Positions 5,273-8,542 of a stretch of DNA of 8,542 nt are shown here, piece after piece. A program made the position numbers and the translations under genes. The stretch is taken from positions 1 through 8,542 of the forward strand of contig CAITZE010000299.1 of the NCBI GenBank assembly GCA_903896775.1. Reading direction: 5' to 3'. How positions within the stretch are numbered: position 1 is the stretch's first letter; each line of letters starts with the position of its first letter. The notes beneath the pieces are model-generated. The model did not search any database, was not told the origin of the DNA, and saw only the letters and a program-made list of their open reading frames with translations. The stretch comes from an uncultured bacterium. GTDB lineage: Bacteria; Pseudomonadota; Alphaproteobacteria; Rhodospirillales; Rhodospirillaceae.

Positions 5273-5524
5273 TGTTAAGTCCCTAGACAATCGGCAGCCT
5301 CCGCGAGGGGTAGCTAGCCGTTGCGTACGGGCGCGAAGCGCCAACTGCATCGTCCAATGGCCTATCGCAAAGCGACAGACTTCATAGCGCAAGTATGGTC
5401 CGACACCACCCAGAGCGCGAGCCCTATTCGGGCGTGCTGTCGGGTAATTTAATGACTGTTTCGTTGCGGGATCATTGCGCGATCACCGACGCAACGCGGC
5501 AACCGTTACGCTGTGTGCGCGGCA
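5273..5524. other. Gene-free gap of 252 bp
   Basis: No convincing gene is seen on either strand. A tight hairpin GGCGC-GAA-GCGCC (5330-5342) and a 7-bp inverted repeat CGTTGCG/CGCAACG (5462-5468 and 5490-5496) are present. Neither has the T-tract of a terminator. An open frame on the plus strand at 5395-5577 has no ribosome binding site and a composition unlike its neighbours. The gap probably holds the promoter of the two-CxxC gene, but I could not identify it. Confidence 0.5.
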
Positions 5525-6017
5525 TTACCAGGCAATCGCGCGCCCGTCATAGCTATAAAAGCCGCCGGTCTGTTTGAGCGATACCGTACAGAAGAACGCC
5601 TGTTGTCCATCGACGCATTCATCGACCGAGATATCGGCATTGGCCCCACCCATGTCGGTACGCACCCAACCGGGATGCAGCGTCACCACGGTGATGCCGC
5701 GGGGGCGTAATTCCGTGGCGAGCGAACCGGTGATCTTGTTCAGAGCCGCTTTCGAGGCGCGGTAGGCGTAATAGCCGGGCGACGCCGCCTCGGCGTTGGA
5801 GCCCATGCGGCTCGATTGAAAGGCGATGAGTTTGCGCGAGGATGCCGCCACGTTCTCCACCAGCGCTTCGGCGAGCAGGAGGGGTGCCAACGTGTTCCTG
5901 CTGCGCTTGCGCATTGCCCGCGTCTTTCGCGTTGGCCTTGGCAACATCGGCCTGGCCGCGTTTGGCCTTTTCGTCGATGGCGATATGCTGCTTCAGATCC
6001 TGTTTGGCGTTGGTCAT
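5525..6017 (-). pseudogene. Broken gene: unknown head fused out of frame to the C-terminal half of a short-chain dehydrogenase
   Basis: The head starts at ATG 6017 with a strong AGGAG seven bases upstream. It reads MTNAKQDLKQHIAIDEKAKR and on to AQAQQ, about 40 codons of Ala/Lys/Gln-rich helix that I do not recognise. Near 5897 recognisable SDR sequence begins one frame over (NTLAPLLLAEALVENVAA) and runs 123 codons to the stop at 5525. The SDR part keeps the catalytic set: Asn of NTLAPL, Ser of FQSSRMGS, and Tyr/Lys of YRASKAALN. It also has the PGWVRTDMGG block and a natural C-terminus (GFYSYDGRAIAW). The whole NAD(P)-binding Rossmann half, with its TGxxxGxG loop and roughly 100 residues, is missing. 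Translation from 6017 shifts out of the SDR frame and ends at 5619. A deletion joining two neighbouring genes explains this best. A sequencing error cannot supply the missing half. Confidence 0.75.
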
Positions 6018-6128
6018 GGGTGGCTCCTTAAAGTGACAATCGCCGCGGCGCGGCTATTGGGGCATGGCCCCCCTTACAAGGGGCGCCCTCCCTTATGAAA
6101 CGCATCTGCGCGGTGGATAGTTCTTGCG
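6018..6128. other. Intergenic spacer between the Fic gene and the broken gene
   Basis: A 111-bp gap holding the AGGAG ribosome binding site of the broken gene at its left end. In the middle there is a C/G-rich near-palindrome, CCCCTT-AC-AAGGGG (6070-6083). No T-tract follows the palindrome on either strand, so I do not call it a terminator. Confidence 0.4.
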
Positions 6129-7055
6129 CTAGAGCATCCTATAGTTGGTACTGCGCCCGCCGCTGTCTTCCTTGGCCAGAATGCCTTTGGCGATGAGATC
6201 GAGGATGTCGCGGTAAGCGGTGTCTTGCGAGGACTGCGTCAGCTTGGCCCATTTGGACGTCGTCAGCTTGCCCTCGAAGTCCTCCAGCAACAGCGCCAGA
6301 ACTTTCCGCTGGCGGTCGTTGAAGGCCACGCCGCGGTGCTGATCCCAGAAACGCGAGGTCTGCATCACGCCAGCCAATGTGGTTTGTGCGCCGTCGATGG
6401 CGCGCGCGAGGCAGCCCAGGAACCACGTCAGCCAGTCGGTGATATCAGTCGTGGCGCGCTGGGCGGCTTCCAGCGCGGCATAATAGTCGTCACGCTCACG
6501 GCGGATTTGCGCCGACATGCTGTAGAACCGTTGTGGGGATTCATCGGCCCGCGCCAGGGTCATGTCCGCGATCGCCCGCGCGATGCGGCCATTGCCGTCG
6601 TCGAAGGGGTGAATGGTCACAAACCACAAATGCGCGAGCCCGGCTTTCAGGATCAGGTCCACCGGCTGGGTGGTATTGAACCAATGCAGGAACACGGTCA
6701 TCTCCAGCTCCAGCCGCTCCACCGGCGGCGCGCCCGTGCGATCATCGGTGCGCCAGAGGGTGCCGGTTCCCGGGAACAGCGCTTGATGCCAGACTGCGAG
6801 GCGCAGGGGCGTTAACGGATCCCGAAACCCGCGCGCGATGTCTTGGGCAATTTCGGGGGCAATTTCAGGGGTAATTTCGGGGGGCATATCGGCCAGGCCA
6901 TCCGGCTCTGCCGACGATAATAAAGAGACCGGCCCCGCCCCTTCCATGCGCGCGAGCAGCACCGCTTGCTTGCGGTGAACCTCGACCAGGGGCCGTTCCA
7001 GGCTTTGGCGGTCCCAGGTGAAGCGCGGCCAGCTCTCATTTTCCCAGATGAACAT
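6129..7055 (-). CDS. Fic-domain protein (DUF4172 type) lacking the usual inhibitory helix and flap
   Basis: A 308-residue predicted Fic enzyme, which would transfer AMP from ATP to a hydroxyl side chain of a target protein. Residues 2-38 (FIWENESWPRFTWD..LLARMEG) match the N-terminal DUF4172 domain. HPFDDGNGRIAR (149-160) is a complete catalytic motif: His149 is the base, Asp152 binds Mg2+, and Gly154 to Arg160 hold the phosphates. FYSMSAQIRRERDDYY (178-192) is typical of the family. A winged-helix-like C-terminus follows (247-308, TTSKWAKLTQSSQDTAYRDI). Two family elements are missing: the (S/T)xxxE(G/N) inhibitory helix expected near 40-70, replaced by a PEITPEIAPEI linker, and the GPMQVVSGP-type flap, where RTDDR runs straight into GAPPVERLE (102-114). 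The ATG at 7055 is preferred over a TTG at 7085 because family members start just before FIWE and AGGA precedes it. An operator array lies upstream. No antitoxin gene is adjacent. Confidence 0.88.
   Translation of the reverse strand: MFIWENESWPRFTWDRQSLERPLVEVHRKQAVLLARMEGAGPVSLLSSAEPDGLADMPPEITPEIAPEIAQDIARGFRDPLTPLRLAVWHQALFPGTGTLWRTDDRTGAPPVERLELEMTVFLHWFNTTQPVDLILKAGLAHLWFVTIHPFDDGNGRIARAIADMTLARADESPQRFYSMSAQIRRERDDYYAALEAAQRATTDITDWLTWFLGCLARAIDGAQTTLAGVMQTSRFWDQHRGVAFNDRQRKVLALLLEDFEGKLTTSKWAKLTQSSQDTAYRDILDLIAKGILAKEDSGGRSTNYRML
6846..6881 (-). repeat. Three 12-bp tandem repeats in the Fic gene (PEI linker)
   Basis: On the plus strand the units GGCAATTTCGGG, GGCAATTTCAGG and GGTAATTTCGGG follow each other with one or two differences. 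On the coding strand they give PEIT, PEIA and PEIA, replacing the region where the inhibitory helix is expected. Recent slippage-type expansion is likely. Confidence 0.8.
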
Positions 7056-7073
7056 TGGCGGAATTCCTAGCTT

Positions 7074-7100
7074 TATTCTCCGCAAATCATGCGGAGAATA
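7074..7100. promoter_or_regulatory. Operator palindrome A upstream of the Fic gene
   Basis: TATTCTCCGCA (7074-7084) and TGCGGAGAATA (7090-7100) are perfect 11-bp inverted arms around a 5-bp spacer AATCA. It lies 19 bp upstream of the ATG at 7055. The same arms recur in site B with an unrelated spacer, which marks the arms as the conserved, protein-contacted part. Confidence 0.8.
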
Positions 7101-7107
7101 TGCAGGA

Positions 7108-7118
7108 GATTGTCCGCA
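7108..7118. promoter_or_regulatory. Half-site following palindrome A
   Basis: GATTGTCCGCA matches the TATTCTCCGCA arm at 9 of 11 positions, starting 34 bp after the start of palindrome A. No matching right arm follows. It is believable mainly because a second half-site stands at the same offset from palindrome B. Confidence 0.5.
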
Positions 7119-7129
7119 AAGGCCAGCCC

Positions 7130-7156
7130 TATTCTCCGCACGTTATGCGGAGAATA
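7130..7156. promoter_or_regulatory. Operator palindrome B upstream of the Fic gene
   Basis: TATTCTCCGCA (7130-7140) and TGCGGAGAATA (7146-7156) are again perfect 11-bp arms, around the spacer CGTTA. The centre is 56 bp from that of site A. Two identical 22-base arm sets with different spacers within 90 bp are very unlikely by chance. Confidence 0.8.
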
Positions 7157-7163
7157 AATACGC

Positions 7164-7195
7164 TAATCTCCGCACGAATTTATATGCGCAGATTT
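7164..7195. promoter_or_regulatory. Half-site or stretched palindrome following palindrome B
   Basis: TAATCTCCGCA (7164-7174) matches the arm at 10 of 11 positions and again begins 34 bp after the start of its palindrome. A degenerate right arm, TGCGCAGATTT (7185-7195), follows after 10 bp instead of 5, half a helical turn more. It may therefore be bound weakly or only on one side. Confidence 0.5.
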
Positions 7196-7246
7196 AAGGT
7201 GTTATGGGGCGGGACAACGGAAGGAGATGGAAAAGCAGGCCGCAGC

Positions 7247-7552
7247 CTACTTGCAGACCTTCTCACGCTCGATGGCGTGGGTCACCGGGTTCAGCTTCTG
7301 CTCGATGGTGCAGTTGCTAGCCCCTGGCATGGCCGGGGTGTTCGGTTTCTCGACCGCGGCGTTGGCATTGCAGACGCGGGCCGGGCAGATCGGGGGCTTT
7401 TCCAGGCTGGTGGTGCAGACGGCCTTGGGCCGGCCCTCGACGCAGGAGCATGAGCAAATCGCCTGGGCGGAGCCCGCCACAAACATGCTGGCGGACAGCA
7501 GACCGAGGGCCAGGGCGGAAAGGCGGAGGGTGCGAAGGTTCAGGTTTTTCAT
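7247..7552 (-). CDS. Small exported cysteine-rich protein
   Basis: A 101-residue protein with a clear signal peptide: MKNLNLRTLR, then the core LSALALGLLSASMFVAG, with cleavage after SAQA (residue 31). The mature 70 residues hold eight cysteines (33, 35, 37, 46, 56, 61, 81, 100), including a CSCSC cluster right at the new N-terminus. In the periplasm these could form four disulfides or bind metal. The sequence is otherwise polar with several prolines. Residues 31-35 do not form a lipobox (no L-x-x-C), so it is probably not a lipoprotein. The ATG at 7552 sits about 25 bases after the predicted transcription start. It is upstream of the Fic gene in the same direction, but the 191-bp gap with its operators suggests separate control. 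I do not recognise a family. Confidence 0.7.
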   Translation of the reverse strand: MKNLNLRTLRLSALALGLLSASMFVAGSAQAICSCSCVEGRPKAVCTTSLEKPPICPARVCNANAAVEKPNTPAMPGASNCTIEQKLNPVTHAIEREKVCK

Positions 7553-7583
7553 ACGCGAGAGCCTAGCCCAGACGCCTTGCCGA

Positions 7584-7611
7584 ATTATGAACGAAGGAGC
7601 GCTTTACTCAA
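7584..7611 (-). promoter_or_regulatory. Promoter of the cysteine-rich gene
   Basis: On the minus strand a -35 element TTGAGT (7611-7606) and a -10 element CATAAT (7589-7584) are separated by 16 bp. They lie just downstream of the TPR gene's terminator. The predicted start near 7577 leaves a leader of about 25 bases. Confidence 0.55.
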
Positions 7612-7618
7612 AAGCCCG

Positions 7619-7658
7619 CAAAGCAAAACGCCCACAGCGGGTTTCGCCGTGGGCGTTT
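7619..7658 (-). terminator. Intrinsic terminator of the TPR gene
   Basis: AAACGCCCAC (7626-7635) and GTGGGCGTTT (7649-7658) form a 10-bp stem, extended inside by GCG/CGC around a short loop. On the minus strand the stem ends in a TTTTGCTTTG tract (7628-7619). It lies 27 bp after the TPR stop codon, in the expected position and direction. Confidence 0.8.
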
Positions 7659-7684
7659 GAATGAGCGTGCAGTCTGAGCGGGTT

Positions 7685-8329
7685 TTAAGTTCCCGTTTTC
7701 CGCTTCACCGTAAAGCGCGTCAGCTGGACTTTGGGGGCGTCCCAATCGCCTTTCAACTCGGCGGCTTTGGTGTAGTCGTAATAGGCGTCTTTCACCTTGC
7801 CCAATTCTTCATTGGCGATGGCACGGTTGTAATAGGACTTCTCGGGTTCGCTGGAGCCGAGTTCAAGGCCTTTGCTCAAAGCTTCCAAGCCGGGCGCCCA
7901 TTGGTGCAAAGCCACCAAAGCCGCACCGCGATTGGCATAGGATTCCCCAATCGTGCCATCGGTCGCAACGGCCTGATCGAAGTCGCGCAAAGCGGTGACG
8001 TAATCGCCGCCCAGGAAATACAACACGCCGCGATTGACGTAAGTGCCGGCGAGGTCGTGGCCCACCAGCTGCTCGTTGGCGATGGCGAGCGTGCAGACAT
8101 CGATGGGTTTGGGATCGATCAGCGAGCCGGTGTAAACCAGATCCGGCGCTGGGAACCCGAGCGACAACGCGAGCGCTGTTTCATAACAGTTCTGCGCCAT
8201 GCCCTGGCCCATGACGGTGACCACCGCGTGAGCGGCGTGGGCCTGCATGAAAAGTCCGAAGGCGAAACTGGCGGCGACGATTGATTTAAAGTGGGCTGAT
8301 TTTACGGGGGATTTCACGAAATTGCGCAT
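7685..8329 (-). CDS. Exported tetratricopeptide-repeat protein
   Basis: A 214-residue protein with an N-terminal signal peptide: basic MRNFVKSPVKSAHFK, then the core SIVAASFAFGLFMQA, with probable cleavage after HAAHA (residue 35). Residues 46-92 contain two cysteines (48 and 79) that may form a disulfide. Three TPR units follow at about 93-126 (TYVNRGVLYFLGGDYVTALR), 127-160 (SYANRGAALVALHQWAPGLE) and 163-196 (KSYYNRAIANEELGKVKDAY). Each has the NRG or NRA and Tyr/Ala positions of TPR helix A. TPR domains hold protein partners, here in the periplasm; the partner is unknown. The ATG at 8329 has GGGAGG five bases upstream and begins a proper signal peptide, so it is chosen over a GTG at 8353. 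It has its own terminator. I recall similar TPR proteins in alphaproteobacteria but know no gene name. Confidence 0.85.
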   Translation of the reverse strand: MRNFVKSPVKSAHFKSIVAASFAFGLFMQAHAAHAVVTVMGQGMAQNCYETALALSLGFPAPDLVYTGSLIDPKPIDVCTLAIANEQLVGHDLAGTYVNRGVLYFLGGDYVTALRDFDQAVATDGTIGESYANRGAALVALHQWAPGLEALSKGLELGSSEPEKSYYNRAIANEELGKVKDAYYDYTKAAELKGDWDAPKVQLTRFTVKRKTGT

Positions 8330-8370
8330 GACTGCCTCCCTGGCAAGTTGCACGACCGAGCGCGGCAGAC

Positions 8371-8399
8371 AGAGTGAAACACTGCCCCCCTGAAGTCAA
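8371..8399 (-). promoter_or_regulatory. Possible promoter of the TPR gene
   Basis: On the minus strand a good -35 element TTGACT (8399-8394) is followed after 17 bp by a poor -10, CACTCT (8376-8371). The predicted start near 8364 would give a leader of about 35 bases. Confidence 0.4.
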
Positions 8400-8440
8400 T
8401 CTGGCGGGCCTGCGCGAAGGGGCCGCCAAGGGGCCTAAGC

Positions 8441-8458
8441 GGTCACGTTTTGGTGACC
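8441..8458. repeat. Inverted repeat GGTCAC-N6-GTGACC
   Basis: GGTCAC (8441-8446) and GTGACC (8453-8458) form a perfect 6-bp inverted repeat around GTTTTG, about 40 bp upstream of the proposed TPR promoter. The form fits a dimeric regulator's operator, but no regulator is suggested. Confidence 0.35.
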
Positions 8459-8502
8459 CGGTTGATTACAAGCGGAAGGCCGGATTTTGGGGGAAAAGTA
8501 AG

Positions 8503-8530
8503 CCCGGGCGGTTCGGGTAAACCGCCCGGG
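8503..8530 (-). terminator. Strong GC hairpin, likely terminator of a gene beyond the right edge
   Basis: CCCGGGCGGTT (8503-8513) and AACCGCCCGGG (8520-8530) form a perfect 11-bp stem with a 6-base loop. On the minus strand it is followed by CTTACTTTTCC, a modest T-rich tail; on the plus strand no T-tract follows. A minus-strand terminator for a gene entering from the right is the best reading. The 213 bp from 8330 to the edge hold no gene. Confidence 0.5.
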
Positions 8531-8542
8531 TTGTCGACGATG

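Noticed and set aside
5273..5392. 40-residue N-terminal extension of the two-CxxC protein
   Set aside because: The stretch reads as non-coding, with no family-like pattern, while AGGGA stands at the right distance before the ATG at 5272.
5462..5496. CGTTGCG/CGCAACG inverted repeat with inner GATC pair after the dehydrogenase remnant
   Set aside because: The arms are 7 bp with a 21-base gap and there is no T-tract on either side; it is not distinguishable from chance in GC-rich DNA.
5525..5896. Functional short-chain dehydrogenase starting inside the fused region
   Set aside because: The cofactor-binding half is absent and no ribosome binding site precedes an in-frame start, so a working enzyme is not expected.
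6225..6815. 196-codon open frame on the plus strand
   Set aside because: It is antisense to the Fic gene. The Fic frame has clear family motifs, while this one has none and is Arg/Gln/His-rich as expected of an antisense frame in GC-rich DNA.
7231..7249. Small hairpin AGGC-CGCA-GCCT with a T4 tail after the cysteine-rich gene
   Set aside because: The stem is only 4 bp and includes the stop codon, too weak to call a terminator.
7227..7664. 145-codon open frame starting after AAGGAG on the plus strand
   Set aside because: The apparent ribosome binding site touches the ATG, and the frame is antisense to the cysteine-rich gene with its clear signal peptide. It also crosses a terminator.
7661..8284. 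207-codon open frame on the plus strand
   Set aside because: It is antisense to the TPR gene, whose signal peptide, repeats, ribosome binding site and terminator are all in order.

Overview
The window looks like a piece of an alphaproteobacterial chromosome. This is inferred from its high GC content (roughly 60 percent by eye), GC-ending codons, and the kinds of genes present: an ArsR/SRPBCC pair, a VIT-type transporter without a ferritin domain, a DUF4172-type Fic protein and a signal-peptide TPR protein. No marker gene fixes the genus. There is no rRNA, tRNA, CRISPR array, transposase or integrase. The region is a mosaic of short, mostly unlinked transcription units.

Layout, left to right. 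Positions 1-123 (minus) are the N-terminus of a SAM-dependent methyltransferase that runs off the left edge. Divergent from it is an ArsR-type regulator (203-568) followed by an overlapping SRPBCC/AHSA1 protein (546-1034). The regulator's start codon lies inside a perfect 20-bp palindrome, and its promoter is so close that the mRNA is probably leaderless. A 60-residue putative membrane protein (1084-1266) converges on a family 2-like sulfotransferase (1220-2251, minus). Next are a VIT/CCC1 iron/manganese-type transporter (2434-3135, minus), a divergent ParB-like DGYHR protein (3267-3644, plus) and a secreted Gly/Pro/Ser/Thr-rich protein (3727-4302, plus). The last has a strong hairpin just before its ribosome binding site and a 15-bp tandem duplication across its stop codon. 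Two minus-strand genes of unknown role follow: a protein with an AT-hook-like tail (4375-4956) and a small two-CxxC protein (5027-5272).

Positions 5525-6017 (minus) hold a broken gene. A well-initiated head of about 40 codons is joined out of frame to the C-terminal half of a short-chain dehydrogenase. Beyond it lies a Fic-domain protein (6129-7055, minus) with an intact HPFDDGNGRIAR motif. It appears to lack both the inhibitory helix and the substrate-docking flap usual in its family. Upstream of it is an ordered array of TATTCTCCGCA half-sites: two perfect palindromes, each followed by a lone half-site, repeated with a 56-bp period. The right end carries a small cysteine-rich exported protein (7247-7552, minus) and an exported TPR protein (7685-8329, minus), separated by a good terminator and a recognisable promoter.

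There is no single multi-gene pathway here. The most distinctive biology is the Fic gene with its operator array, which may be an autoregulated AMPylase that has lost its built-in brake. Next is the ArsR/SRPBCC operon, where the operator, transcription start and start codon coincide.
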